Assembly (NCBI GenBank): GCA_964632355.1
Contig: CAZWBW010000033.1
Location: forward strand, 1 to 26,563
Direction of reading: 5' to 3'
DNA from: JALOAP01 sp964632355
GTDB lineage: Bacteria; Chloroflexota; Dehalococcoidia; Tepidiformales; Tepidiformaceae
DNA: 26,563 nt
Shown: in pieces, positions 7,324-14,530 of the stretch
Layout: every line of letters begins with the position of its first letter
Numbering within the stretch: the first letter of the stretch is position 1
The notes under the pieces: model-generated
Seen by the model: only the letters and a program-made list of their open reading frames with translations
Databases searched by the model: none
Told to the model about the DNA's origin: nothing
Position numbers and translations under genes: made by a program

Positions 7324-7352
7324 AATGTAGCCTCGCTGAGCCGACCAATCAA
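7324..7352 (-). promoter_or_regulatory. Promoter for the hypothetical exported protein gene
   Basis: On the minus strand TTGATT (7352-7347) and TACATT (7329-7324) are 17 bases apart. The start would be near 7317, giving a leader of about 45 bases before ATG 7271. The element lies in the 119-base gap after the DUF302 stop codon. Confidence 0.55.
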
Positions 7353-7390
7353 TTCGCGGTACGTTCGCCCGCGATAGAGGGCACGGCCGC

Positions 7391-7798
7391 CTAGAGCGGC
7401 TCGCCAACCGACTCGAGCGCCGCCCGCAGCAGCGTCAGCGCTTCCTCCGCGGGAGCCGCCAGCCCCGGCGCGGCGAACGTCTCCGCCAGCATGCCCGGGT
7501 TCTGCAGCGCCGCGATCGTCTCGCCCTTCGACACCCCTTCGCGCAGCGCGATGCCGCACGGGAGGAACGCGCCAACCGATGGCTCAGCCTCGAGCGCCGT
7601 GTGCGCCAGCCGCGGGTTGCACGCGCCGAGCAGCTTGTGCGGCGGCGTTTCGATGCCGAGCTTCGTCCGCAGCGTCGCCTGCACGTCGACCTCGGTCAGG
7701 ATGCCGAAGCCGCGCTCCTGCAGCGCCTCGCGAACGGCGCGCTCGGCCTCGTCGACGGGCTTCTGAATACGGAACTGCAGGACAGGTGCCTGGGTCAT
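7391..7798 (-). CDS. DUF302 domain protein
   Basis: 135 residues from ATG 7798 with AAGGAG upstream. The order of elements is that of the DUF302 fold: a leading strand, EAERAVREALQERGFGILTEVDV, TKLGIETPPHKLLGACNPRLAHTAL, FLPCGIALREG, ending in a helix with PGLAAPAEEALTLLRAALE. The GACNP and PCG motifs with Cys are typical of the family. Function is unproven. DUF302 proteins are often found beside sulfur, metal or redox genes, and here the gene is coupled by an ATGA overlap (7795-7798) to a YgaP-like membrane protein behind an ArsR repressor. It is the last gene of that operon. Confidence 0.9.
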   Translation of the reverse strand: MTQAPVLQFRIQKPVDEAERAVREALQERGFGILTEVDVQATLRTKLGIETPPHKLLGACNPRLAHTALEAEPSVGAFLPCGIALREGVSKGETIAALQNPGMLAETFAAPGLAAPAEEALTLLRAALESVGEPL

Positions 7799-8076
7799 TT
7801 CGCTTCTCCTTCGAAGTGATCGTCCGTCGGGCGAACGGAAGCCGACGGCGCCAGCGGACACGCGTTGAGCGCACCCATGGCAACCGGCAGGATCCCCGCC
7901 GCGGCCATCACGTAGCCAACGGGCGGGCCGATGAACACGCCCGCCGCGATGAGCCCGGCGCCGAGCGCGATGCGAGCCGCCCGGCCGCACGGCGACGTCA
8001 TGAGCGACGCGAACGTCGCCGCCACGCCACGAGCGCCTGTTGTGGGTTCGAACTGCCTGGATCCTTCGTTTGCCAT
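7795..8076 (-). CDS. YgaP-like (DUF2892) inner membrane protein
   Basis: 93 residues from ATG 8076, preceded by GAAGGAA. The centre matches the YgaP-like transmembrane domain: RAARIALGAGLIAAGVFIG, then GYVMAAAGILPVAMGALNACPLAP. That is two spans separated by a Pro-Gly turn and ending in the conserved CP pair. In characterised proteins this domain often accompanies rhodanese (sulfurtransferase) domains; none is attached here. The N-terminal ~20 and C-terminal ~20 residues are polar. Its stop overlaps the DUF302 start. A longer frame to 8133 exists but has no ribosome-binding site and would run through the hairpin at 8108-8124. Confidence 0.85.
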   Translation of the reverse strand: MANEGSRQFEPTTGARGVAATFASLMTSPCGRAARIALGAGLIAAGVFIGPPVGYVMAAAGILPVAMGALNACPLAPSASVRPTDDHFEGEAK

Positions 8077-8107
8077 AGATTCCTTCTCAACGAAACAACG
8101 ATGAATT

Positions 8108-8124
8108 CGCCGGCCAAACCGGCG
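8108..8124. repeat. Small hairpin between arsR and the YgaP-like gene
   Basis: CGCCGG (8108-8113) and CCGGCG (8119-8124) are perfect arms around a 5-base loop. With no U-tract on the minus strand it is unlikely to be a full terminator; it could moderate expression or stabilise the downstream message. Next to it, 8095-8105 reads ACAACGATGAA, close to one arm of the arsR operator. Confidence 0.45.
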
Positions 8125-8141
8125 TAGTTGCATCCGAATGC

Positions 8142-8474
8142 CTAGTTCGCCGCGAACGCCCCGGCCTTCTGCTCCACCTGCTCGCGCAGGCGCCCGCAGA
8201 CAACGTCACACAGCTTCGTGACCGTGGGGTCGACCACGGTGTAGTACGCGGCGGTGCCCCGGGCCTCACGTTCGACGATGCCCGCGTCGTGCAGCGTGCG
8301 GAGGTGCTTGCTCACGTTCGCCTGGCTCATCCCGAGCCGCTCGACGACTTCGCCCACGTTCAGCGGGCCCTCGGCCAGCAACAGCCGCACAATGCGCAGG
8401 CGCGTCGCATCGCCCAACACGCGAAACCGCTCGGCGATGTCCTCCAGCATCGACTCGGGGAGACTTTCCGCCAT
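8142..8474 (-). CDS. ArsR/SmtB family transcriptional repressor
   Basis: 110 residues from ATG 8474 (upstream in-frame GTGs at 8477 and 8483 are possible starts). The winged helix is clear: ERFRVLGDATRLRIVRLLL (helices 1-2), VVERLGMSQANVSKHLRTLHDAGIV (recognition helix) and EREARGTAAYYTV (beta-wing). Metal-binding ELCVCDL in helix 3 is absent (it reads LNVGEVV). The C-terminal helix carries Cys89 and Cys93 in KLCDVVCG, a pair suited to thiol, sulfur or metal sensing; the ligand is inferred, not shown. It leads an operon with the YgaP-like and DUF302 genes, and a palindrome lies just before its start. Confidence 0.92.
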   Translation of the reverse strand: MAESLPESMLEDIAERFRVLGDATRLRIVRLLLAEGPLNVGEVVERLGMSQANVSKHLRTLHDAGIVEREARGTAAYYTVVDPTVTKLCDVVCGRLREQVEQKAGAFAAN

Positions 8475-8483
8475 CACTACCAC

Positions 8484-8505
8484 TTTATCGTTGTACAGCG
8501 ATGAA
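8484..8505. promoter_or_regulatory. Imperfect palindromic operator upstream of arsR
   Basis: TTTATCGTTGTACAGCGAT (8484-8502) with its continuation to 8505 forms an 11+11 base dyad with 9 matching pairs centred on GTAC at 8493-8496. It ends 10 bases before ATG 8474. On the minus strand it covers a TAAAGT-like -10, so a bound ArsR dimer would block transcription of its own operon. Confidence 0.65.
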
Positions 8506-8529
8506 ATCCAGATGTGTTTCCGGCGTCAC

Positions 8530-8559
8530 TCGACACCGCCAGCACGTGAGGTGCATAGT
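8530..8559 (+). promoter_or_regulatory. Candidate promoter for the GyrI-like gene
   Basis: TCGACA (8530-8535) and CATAGT (8554-8559) with an 18-base spacer, 38 bases before ATG 8597. Match to consensus is moderate. It is divergent from the arsR operator. Confidence 0.4.
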
Positions 8560-8596
8560 GGCGCCTTCGACCGGACGCGGGCCCCGGAGGAGTCAC

Positions 8597-9058
8597 ATGG
8601 ACTACAACGTCGAAGCTGTATCGCTCCAGGGCGGCCCCGCCATCGCCATCCGCGAAACCTGCCGGATGGAGGACCTCCCGCAGTTCCTAACCGACGCGTT
8701 CACCGAGCTCGACGCGTATGCCCGCGATGCAGGCGCAAGGGAGACCGCACCGCGGCTCGCCCGCTACCTCGCGGTCCTTCCCGAGGCGTTCGATGTCGAA
8801 GCCGTGATCCCGGTCGACACTCCCGTCGCGGGCTCCGGGCGCATCCACCCGGTGGAACTCGAAGGCGGTCCGGCCGTACAGGTGCTCTATGTCGGGCCCT
8901 ACGAAGGCCTCGGGCAGGTGTACCAGGCCGTCGAAGGATGGGTACGTGAGCACCAGCTCGCCGCCATCGCGCCGGTCCGCGAGGTCTACCTCACCGGCCC
9001 CGAAACGCCGCCGGCGGAGCATCGAACGCTCGTCGTCCAGCCGATCGCCGAATCCTGA
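8597..9058 (+). CDS. GyrI-like / AraC effector-binding domain protein
   Basis: 153 residues from ATG 8597 with GGAGGAG at 8586-8592. The whole protein is one GyrI-like (SHS2-type) domain: YNVEAVSLQGGPAIAIRE, a helix DLPQFLTDAFTELDAYARD, APRLARYLAVLPEAFDVEAVIPV, HPVELEGGPAVQVLYVGPYEGLGQVYQAVEGWVRE and PVREVYLTGPE. Stand-alone members bind small hydrophobic or cationic ligands in the cleft between the two halves, and some sequester drugs or toxins. No DNA-binding domain is fused. The divergent arsR has a separate operator, so a functional link is not established. Confidence 0.88.
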   Translation: MDYNVEAVSLQGGPAIAIRETCRMEDLPQFLTDAFTELDAYARDAGARETAPRLARYLAVLPEAFDVEAVIPVDTPVAGSGRIHPVELEGGPAVQVLYVGPYEGLGQVYQAVEGWVREHQLAAIAPVREVYLTGPETPPAEHRTLVVQPIAES

Positions 9059-9074
9059 CGGCCCGCCGCGCTGA

Positions 9075-9503
9075 CTACTTCCCGCGGCCCTTCGCGCTGC
9101 GCGTCGCCACGTTCAGTTCGACCGCGGCGCGAACCAGCGCCTTGAACGCCTCCGCGTCGACCTGTTCGCCCTCGCGGATGTCGATCGCGCGCCGCACCTT
9201 CCCTTCGAGGCTCGCGTTGAACAGCCCCGCCGGGTCGTCCAGCATGGCGCCCTTCGCGAACGTGAGCTTCACGACCGACTTGTAGGTCTCGCCCGTGCAG
9301 ATGATGCCGTCGTGCGACCACGTGGGCGTTCCCGGGTTCGTCGGCTTCACCCACTTGATCTCCTCGACGACCTCCGGGTCCGCCTCCTTGATGAGCTGGC
9401 GCATCCGCGCCAGCGTCTCGCCGCGCCAGTCGCCCAGCTCCGCGATGCGCCGGTCGATGAGTTCCGACGCCGGCGCTCCGGTGTCCGAAACCGGCTCTGT
9501 CAT
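9075..9503 (-). CDS. DUF1801 domain protein
   Basis: 142 residues from ATG 9503, preceded by GGGAGGAG. It shows the DUF1801 pattern: helix RGETLARMRQLIKEADPEVVEEIKW followed by WSHDGIICTGETYKSVVKLTFAKGAMLDD, then FNASLEGKVRRAIDI and a C-terminal helix. The fold is related to frataxin-like/YdhG proteins; biochemical function is unknown. It is a single gene, convergent with the GyrI-like gene (16 bases between stops). Confidence 0.9.
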   Translation of the reverse strand: MTEPVSDTGAPASELIDRRIAELGDWRGETLARMRQLIKEADPEVVEEIKWVKPTNPGTPTWSHDGIICTGETYKSVVKLTFAKGAMLDDPAGLFNASLEGKVRRAIDIREGEQVDAEAFKALVRAAVELNVATRSAKGRGK

Positions 9504-9635
9504 CTCTCCTCCCAGGGGCGCTTCGGATACCGCCCGGCCCGGCCCACGTCGCAGCCCGCCACTCCCCGCGTTCGAACCGCCGGCCCGGGCTCGCGCGCCC
9601 ACCTTACCGCACCCCTCCCCGCCTTCCGCAACACC

Positions 9636-10061
9636 TCACCGGCCCGCGGGGACACGCTCCCAGAGTTCGTTGAACGCGATCGTGTCGAAGAAGGCGGTGC
9701 CGTCGACGACCTTGCCGTCGCGCATTTCCATCACCCACGCGTAGCTGTTCTCGTACACCTGGCCGTCGTTCGCAACGCCGCGGCCGTCCCACACCACGAC
9801 CACGGTGTCGCCTTCGGCGAGGACCGAGCGGACGCGCACCGGCCGGAACCGGTCGCCATTCGCGAACCGCTCGGCGAACGGCGCGAGCACCTCGTCGATG
9901 AACTGCTGCGTGTTCGCGAACTCCTTCGAGACCGCCGAACGGCCCTCGACCCGCCACGTCATGTCGGGCGCGAAGATGTCGGTGATCGGCGAAGTTCCCG
10001 CCCGCCAGGCGTCGAACGCGGCTGCGACGGCGTTCCGGTTGTCATCCTGTCGTGTCTCCAT
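9636..10061 (-). CDS. SnoaL-like / NTF2-fold protein
   Basis: 141 residues from ATG 10061 with GGAAGGAG upstream. Features of the SnoaL-like NTF2 cone fold are seen in order: an N-terminal helix VAAAFDAWRAG, DIFAPDMTWRVEGRSAVSKEFANTQQFIDEVLAPFAERF, then strands RVRSVLAEGDTVVVVWDGRG, YENSYAWVMEMRDGKVVDGTAFFDTIAFNELW. The last segment is the familiar F-x-D-x-x-x-x-x-x-L-W closing strand. Members include polyketide cyclases, dehydratases and epoxide hydrolases, so the reaction cannot be assigned. The flanking gap at 9504-9635 (132 bases) shows no gene. Confidence 0.88.
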   Translation of the reverse strand: METRQDDNRNAVAAAFDAWRAGTSPITDIFAPDMTWRVEGRSAVSKEFANTQQFIDEVLAPFAERFANGDRFRPVRVRSVLAEGDTVVVVWDGRGVANDGQVYENSYAWVMEMRDGKVVDGTAFFDTIAFNELWERVPAGR

Positions 10062-10161
10062 GGGCTCGGCTCCTTCCTGTTGGGCCGCTCTCCCGGGCGT
10101 TCGACGGTACTCCCTCTGCCGGCAGATTGCCTCTGGTCGTACCGGAAAACCACCGCCGGGT

Positions 10162-10173
10162 ATCCTGCAGGAT
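10162..10173. promoter_or_regulatory. Perfect 12-base palindrome upstream of the SnoaL-like gene
   Basis: ATCCTGCAGGAT is fully self-complementary. It lies in the 123-base gap between the last thiamine gene (stop 10185-10187) and the SnoaL-like gene start at 10061, both on the minus strand. It has no loop, so it suits a protein-binding site more than a terminator. No terminator with a U-tract is seen here. Confidence 0.3.
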
Positions 10174-10184
10174 GTGCGCAGATG

Positions 10185-10802
10185 TTATGTCGCGAATCGA
10201 CCGAGAGCCTCGAGATAGCGCCGCGCCGCTTCGCTCGGCCTCGGGGCAGCGAGCACACCCGTGACGACCGCCACACCATGGGCACCCGCCGCGAGACACG
10301 GCGCGACCCGCTCGGGAGTGATGCCACCGATTGCCAGGACCGGGAGCGATGTGCACGCCGCTATCTCGCGGAGGCGGTCGACGCCCACACCCTCGCCGGG
10401 CTTCGAACCCGGCGGAAACACCGAGCCGAACACCACGAACCGCGCGCCCGCCCGTTCGGCTCGTCGAACGGCTTCCTCGCTGTGGACCGCGGCACTCGCT
10501 GGCAAAGGAGCGTCACGCCATTCGGACGGGATCGCGCGCTCGGGCCAGTGGACGCCATCGAACCCGAGCTGCGACGCGAGCGCCCCCGGCCCGTTCAGGA
10601 ACAGCGGGACGGACCGCGGCGCCACCGCCCGCGCGGCCTTCGCGAGGTCCTCGAGTTCGCGGTCGGCGAGCCGTGGCGCCCGGAGTTGGATGGCGAATCC
10701 CCGCGGCGCCCTGGCCAGTTCGCGCAGGACCTCGAGCAGCCGCTCGTTGCCGCCGGCGGTGTCGAGGTCCGCGACGACGAGCAGCCGCGGGATCACGGCC
10801 AC
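10185..10802 (-). CDS. ThiE/TenI-like protein, last gene of the thiamine operon
   Basis: 205 residues from GTG 10802. A second GTG at 10796 would give the 4-base GTGA overlap used elsewhere in the operon and may be the real start. The TIM-barrel pattern of the ThiE/TenI superfamily is plain: PRLLVVADLD, FAIQLRAPRL, VPLFLNG, GFDGVHWPERAIP, SAAVHSEEAVRRAERAGARFVVFGSVFPPGSKPGEG and LPVLAIGGITPERV. A full ThiE is encoded at 12953-13606, so this copy is better read as TenI-like, the thiazole tautomerase branch. However, the FGSVF segment has Ser where the B. subtilis TenI catalytic His is expected, and the phosphate- and Mg-binding region is degenerate. Its activity is uncertain. Confidence 0.82.
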   Translation of the reverse strand: MAVIPRLLVVADLDTAGGNERLLEVLRELARAPRGFAIQLRAPRLADRELEDLAKAARAVAPRSVPLFLNGPGALASQLGFDGVHWPERAIPSEWRDAPLPASAAVHSEEAVRRAERAGARFVVFGSVFPPGSKPGEGVGVDRLREIAACTSLPVLAIGGITPERVAPCLAAGAHGVAVVTGVLAAPRPSEAARRYLEALGRFAT

Positions 10803-11617
10803 GCGGGTTCGACGCCCCCGATTCGCCCTTCGAGCGGAGACGACGCCTCGGCCCGGGACCGCCGCGGCATGCGGCCCGCCAGACGTGCCTGTCGCCCGGC
10901 GATGGCGGCCGCACGCATCGCCGACGCCATGAGGACCGGGTTGCGCGCCCGGGCCACCGCCGTGTTCAGCAGCACCGCGTCGCAGCCCAGTTCGAGCGCT
11001 ATCGCGACGTCCGAAGCGGTGCCCACGCCCGCATCGAGGATGACCGGCACGTCGACCTGCTCGCGGATGAGCTCGAGGTTGTGCGGGTTGATGATTCCGA
11101 GCCCCGAGCCGATCGGCGAACCGAGCGGCATCACCGCTGCGCAGCCGATGTCCGCCAGCTTCCGCGCGACGATCGGGTCATCGGTCGTGTAGGGCAGGAC
11201 GTCGAAGCCCCGCGACACCAGTTCGCGCGCAGCGGCGAGGAGCTCCTCCACGTCGGGCAGCAGCGTGTCGTCGTCCGCGATGACCTCGAGCTTCACCAGC
11301 GAGGTTCCCAGCGCCTCGCGCCCGAGCTCGGCCGTCAGCACCGCCTCGCGCGCGGAGTGACACCCCGCCGTATTCGGGAGCAACGCATATCCGTGCTCGC
11401 GAAGCAACTGGTACAGGTTTTCGCCGTCGTCGGCCTTCGGGTCGACGCGGCGCAGGGCTACGGTCACGAGCTCCGTACCGGAGGCTGCCAGCGCGTCGAG
11501 CAGCGTCTGCGTGCTCGGGTACCGGGCGGACCCGAGCAACAGCCGGGAGCGCATCTCCCGGCCGGCCAGCTGCCAGGTGTCGGGGGCCGTCGCAGTAGCG
11601 GTATTCGCGGTGTTCAT
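10793..11617 (-). CDS. thiG: Thiazole synthase ThiG
   Basis: 274 residues from ATG 11617, six bases after GGAGG. An in-frame ATG at 11623 directly abuts that site, so it is less likely even though it would overlap thiS by ATGA. ThiG motifs are complete: SRLLLGSARYPS, TVALRRVD, LLPNTAGCHSAREAVLTAEL, LVKLEVIADDDTLLPD (Lys109 is the Schiff-base lysine), VLPYTTDDP, MPLGSPIGSGLGI, VILDAGVGTASD and VLLNTAVARARNPVLMA. The enzyme builds the thiazole phosphate ring from deoxyxylulose 5-phosphate, dehydroglycine (from ThiO) and ThiS-thiocarboxylate. It sits directly after thiS, and its end overlaps the TenI-like gene by about 10 bases. Confidence 0.97.
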   Translation of the reverse strand: MNTANTATATAPDTWQLAGREMRSRLLLGSARYPSTQTLLDALAASGTELVTVALRRVDPKADDGENLYQLLREHGYALLPNTAGCHSAREAVLTAELGREALGTSLVKLEVIADDDTLLPDVEELLAAARELVSRGFDVLPYTTDDPIVARKLADIGCAAVMPLGSPIGSGLGIINPHNLELIREQVDVPVILDAGVGTASDVAIALELGCDAVLLNTAVARARNPVLMASAMRAAAIAGRQARLAGRMPRRSRAEASSPLEGRIGGVEPAWP

Positions 11618-11619
11618 TG

Positions 11620-11820
11620 TCATCCTCCCTGGACCGCGCGCACGATTTCGATTTCGTCCCCGTGCGCCAGTTCGACTTCGGACCACTGGGCGCGGCGCAC
11701 CACCTCGCCGTTGCGCGCGATTGCGATGCCTTCGCAGTTGCCATCGACCAGGCTGCTCACCCGGGCGCCCGCCGGCACCCGCTGCGGCTTACCGTTCACG
11801 ATGATTTCGAGCTGGGTCAT
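11620..11820 (-). CDS. thiS: Sulfur carrier protein ThiS
   Basis: 66 residues from ATG 11820, ending in the required Gly-Gly (IVRAVQGG). The ubiquitin-like fold is seen as IIVNGKPQRVP, VSSLVD, GIAIARNGEVVRRAQWSEVELAHGDEIEIV. Its C-terminal Gly is adenylated and thiocarboxylated before sulfur transfer to ThiG. The adenylating enzyme ThiF is not in this window. It overlaps thiO by ATGA (11817-11820). Confidence 0.96.
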   Translation of the reverse strand: MTQLEIIVNGKPQRVPAGARVSSLVDGNCEGIAIARNGEVVRRAQWSEVELAHGDEIEIVRAVQGG

Positions 11821-12956
11821 GTGCGTGCCTCCACCCCGGCCGCGACCTGTACTGCGAAGCGGCCCGGGGCAAATGGTTCGAGGAGTGGGTCCATGCACCC
11901 GTCGCAGAGCAGGCCGGCCAGCAACTCGGCGGTGACGGGCGCCAGTTCGACGCCGTTGCGGTAGTGCCCGGTCGCCACGAACAGCCGCTCGCCCACCGCG
12001 CCGATGGCCGGCAGGTGGTCCCGGAGCGCCGGCCGAAACCCGACGCTGCATTCGGCGAGTTCGAGTTCCTCGATCGCGGGCGAAACGCGCACAGCCTCGC
12101 GCAGCAGTTCGTGGACCGCGCCCGCGCGAGCCCGTGCGTCGAACCCGCGCTCCTCCGCCGTCGCGCCGACCACGAGTTCGCCGTCCGCGCGCGGGACGAG
12201 GTACACCGCCGGCGATCGCACCACGTGGCGAAACAGCCGCTCGCCCCGCAGCCGCAGAATTTCGCCGCGCACCGGCCGCATCGGCAGCCGAACCGCCTCG
12301 CCCGCCAGCCCACCGGTCCACGCCCCGGCCGCCAGCACGAGCTGTCCCGCGACGAGCCGGCATGCCTCGCCGTCCTTCCGGTAGGTGACCTCGTGGCCGC
12401 CGTCCGTCTCACGGAAGCCCGTCACCTCCGCGTGGTCCACGAACGTGCCCCCGAGACCGGTGAGACCATGCAGGAGCGCCCGCAACAACCGCCGCGGGTC
12501 GATCTGCCAGTCCGCCTCGAGGAGCAGCCCGCCACCGACCGCCGGACCGAGCAACGGTTCGAGCTGGCGCACCTCTTCCGCGCTGACCCGCCGCGCGGCA
12601 AGCCCGCGCTCCTTCTGAAACGCCTCCAGCTGCAACAGTGGCGCCCGGTGATCGCGGTGCGCGGCGACCACGAGCGTGCCGGTGCGATCGAACCCGGTGT
12701 CCATCCCGGTTCGCGCTTCGAGGCGAGCGATGAATTCGGGGTAGCGGCGGTGGCTTTCGAGTGCGAGCCGGGTCAGCGGCCCGGGCGCGACATCGGCTTC
12801 GGCGTACGGCGCGATCATCCCTGCCGCGACCCCGGCGGCGCTCCGCTCCCCGAGCGCGCCAGCTTCGAGCACCGTCACCTCGCGGCCGCGCTCCGCCAGT
12901 TCGTACGCCAGCGCGAGCCCGATGACACCGCCGCCAACGATGCAGACGTCGCTCAT
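11817..12956 (-). CDS. thiO: Glycine oxidase ThiO
   Basis: 379 residues from ATG 12956. The FAD-binding Rossmann motif is at the N terminus (VCIVGGGVIGLALAYELAER with Glu at the end of the second strand, VTVLEAG). It is followed by SAAGVAAGMIAPYAEA, the DAO-family substrate domain, and near the C terminus FRPALRDHLPAIG and VATGHYRNGVELAPVTAELLA, the second FAD-contact segment. ThiO oxidises glycine to dehydroglycine (iminoacetate) using O2, feeding ThiG. Use of ThiO rather than ThiH implies aerobic thiazole synthesis. The start overlaps the thiE stop by ATGA (12953-12956). Confidence 0.95.
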   Translation of the reverse strand: MSDVCIVGGGVIGLALAYELAERGREVTVLEAGALGERSAAGVAAGMIAPYAEADVAPGPLTRLALESHRRYPEFIARLEARTGMDTGFDRTGTLVVAAHRDHRAPLLQLEAFQKERGLAARRVSAEEVRQLEPLLGPAVGGGLLLEADWQIDPRRLLRALLHGLTGLGGTFVDHAEVTGFRETDGGHEVTYRKDGEACRLVAGQLVLAAGAWTGGLAGEAVRLPMRPVRGEILRLRGERLFRHVVRSPAVYLVPRADGELVVGATAEERGFDARARAGAVHELLREAVRVSPAIEELELAECSVGFRPALRDHLPAIGAVGERLFVATGHYRNGVELAPVTAELLAGLLCDGCMDPLLEPFAPGRFAVQVAAGVEART

Positions 12957-13606
12957 ACCGCCTGCCCCTGCAGCGCCGCCTCGATCGCGCGCCGGCATTC
13001 GCGTGTCGCCTCCACCGGGCCGACCGCGGCGACCACCGCCGAAAGGACCGCGACCCCGTGGGCCCCCGCACGAAGAACCTCGGGGATGCGCTCCGCTGTG
13101 ATCGAACCGATTGCGATCACGGGCACCCGCGCGTCGCGGCAGATGCGCGCCAGCGTTTCGAGCCCCATCACCGGCGCCGGATTTGCTTTCGACCGCGTGC
13201 CATAGATGGGCCCGACGCCGAGGTAGTCGACATCGGTTTCGCAGACGCGCATCGCCTCGTCGTAGCTGTTCGCCGTACCGCCGATAATCGCCGCCGGGCC
13301 GAGGATGGCCCGCGCCGTGCGCACGTCGAGGTCGTTCTTGCCGAGGTGGACGGCACTCGCGCCTACGCTGAGGGCCACGTCCGCACGGTCGTCGATGACT
13401 GCGAGCACGCCCGCCGCCCGGCAGATTGCCGTCACGTCGCGCGCCGCGTCCAGCAGCTCCCGGGTCGTCCACGGGCGTTTCTCGCGGAACTGGACGGCAT
13501 CGGCGCCGCCCTCGACCGCCGCCTTCGCAATCGCTGCGTGGTCACGGGCGGGGTGGAGGGTCGCGTCGGTGAGTACGTGCAGGCGGGGGATCTGCTTCGC
13601 CGTCAT
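12953..13606 (-). CDS. thiE: Thiamine-phosphate synthase ThiE
   Basis: 217 residues from ATG 13606, overlapping the thiD stop by ATGA. Canonical ThiE segments occur in order: PRLHVLTDA, ADAVQFREK (pyrophosphate-binding), VLAVIDDRADVALSVGASAVHLGKNDLD, IIGGTANSYDEAM, VDYLGVGPIYGTRSK and VPVIAIGSITAERIPEVLRAGAHGVAVLSAV. The enzyme joins HMP pyrophosphate and thiazole phosphate to give thiamine phosphate. The usual IGGI reads IGSI here, a mild substitution. This is the credible catalytic ThiE in the operon, unlike the degenerate copy at 10185-10802. Confidence 0.94.
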   Translation of the reverse strand: MTAKQIPRLHVLTDATLHPARDHAAIAKAAVEGGADAVQFREKRPWTTRELLDAARDVTAICRAAGVLAVIDDRADVALSVGASAVHLGKNDLDVRTARAILGPAAIIGGTANSYDEAMRVCETDVDYLGVGPIYGTRSKANPAPVMGLETLARICRDARVPVIAIGSITAERIPEVLRAGAHGVAVLSAVVAAVGPVEATRECRRAIEAALQGQAV

Positions 13607-14445
13607 CGCGCTGCGACCCCGCTCACCACGAACTCGCCGGCCCGCAAACGCCACTCGGCGGACCGCAGGTAGAAGAAATGGTCGGTTGGTCGTGCGCCTT
13701 CGCCGAGCGGCGGCCCGTGCCGAATCGCCTCCGTGAGGTACCGCTTGGCCCGCTCGATGGCCTCGACGAGGTTCGACCCCGCCGCGAGGTACGAGGCGAT
13801 CGCCGCCGAGAACGTGCACCCGGTGCCGTGCAGGTTTCGGCTTTCGATGTAGGTCCCCGGGAACGTCGTGACGCCCTCACGGGTGACCAACACGTCGGTC
13901 GCGGGCGACTCCTCGAAGTGCCCGCCCTTCATGAGCACCGCTACAGGCCCGAGCTCGAGGATCCGCTGGCCCGCGCGTACCGCGTCGTCCGGGCCGTGGA
14001 TCTTCAGCCCGCCCAGGTATTCGGCTTCGTGGACATTCGGCGTTACCACGGTCGCGAGCGGCAGGAGCTCCTCGCGGAGCGCCTTCATCGCGCCGGGTTC
14101 GAGCAGCGAATGGCCCGACTTCGAAATCATCACCGGGTCGACGACCACGTTCGGCAGCCCGCGGTCGCGAAGCAGCGACGCAACCAGCCGCGTCCGCTCC
14201 TCGTCGGCGAGCATGCCGGTCTTCACGGCGCCGACGGGAAAATCTTCGACGACGGCTTCGAACTGCGCGGCGATGAGATCTGTGGGCAGCGGCAGCGCGG
14301 CGGTCACGCCACGCGTGTTCTGCGCCGTGATCGCCACAAGTACCGTCAGCCCATACCCGCCGGTCGCGGAGATAGCCTTCAGGTCGGCCTGGATGCCCGC
14401 CCCGGCGCCACTATCAGACCCTGCGATGGTGAGGACAGTGTGCAC
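13603..14445 (-). CDS. thiD: HMP/HMP-phosphate kinase ThiD
   Basis: 280 residues from GTG 14445, with GAGAGGAG 5 bases upstream; that Shine-Dalgarno lies within a predicted hairpin (14448-14478). Motifs: TVLTIAGSDSGAGAGIQADLK (substrate binding), GYGLTVLVAITAQNT, AVKTGMLAD, VVDPVMISKSGHSLL, VVTPNVHEAEYL, AVLMKGGH and NLHGTGCTFSAAIASYLA (the anion hole with catalytic Cys). ThiD phosphorylates hydroxymethylpyrimidine twice to the pyrophosphate used by ThiE. It is the first gene after the TPP riboswitch and the head of a six-gene operon in which all genes touch or overlap. Confidence 0.95.
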   Translation of the reverse strand: MHTVLTIAGSDSGAGAGIQADLKAISATGGYGLTVLVAITAQNTRGVTAALPLPTDLIAAQFEAVVEDFPVGAVKTGMLADEERTRLVASLLRDRGLPNVVVDPVMISKSGHSLLEPGAMKALREELLPLATVVTPNVHEAEYLGGLKIHGPDDAVRAGQRILELGPVAVLMKGGHFEESPATDVLVTREGVTTFPGTYIESRNLHGTGCTFSAAIASYLAAGSNLVEAIERAKRYLTEAIRHGPPLGEGARPTDHFFYLRSAEWRLRAGEFVVSGVAAR

Positions 14446-14447
14446 CT

Positions 14448-14478
14448 GTGCTCCTCTCGGCCACGCCGGAGTGAGCAC
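14448..14478 (-). promoter_or_regulatory. SD-sequestering hairpin before thiD (riboswitch expression platform)
   Basis: GTGCTC (14448-14453) and GAGCAC (14473-14478) are perfect arms. With one bulged base the stem continues as CTC/GAG (14454-14456 with 14469-14471). On the minus-strand RNA the arm at 14448-14458 contains the thiD ribosome-binding site GAGAGGAG, which would be masked when the hairpin forms. There is no U-tract. Translational rather than transcriptional control by the upstream TPP aptamer is therefore inferred. Confidence 0.55.
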
Positions 14479-14530
14479 CTGCCGAACGGCATCCCGGGAA
14501 CAACGGGTACGTGTCTCTACAGTCCATGCG

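Noticed and set aside
8095..8105. Second full ArsR operator between arsR and the YgaP-like gene
   Set aside because: Only one half-site resembles the upstream dyad; the other arm is not present.
8077..8133. Extension of the YgaP-like gene to 8133
   Set aside because: No ribosome-binding site, atypical residues for the family, and it runs through the hairpin at 8108-8124. ATG 8076 has GAAGGAA.
9312..11192. Long plus-strand open frame antisense to the SnoaL-like, TenI-like and thiG genes
   Set aside because: A mirror frame of minus-strand coding sequence, Arg-rich with no recognisable domain, and interrupted in meaning by intergenic DNA.
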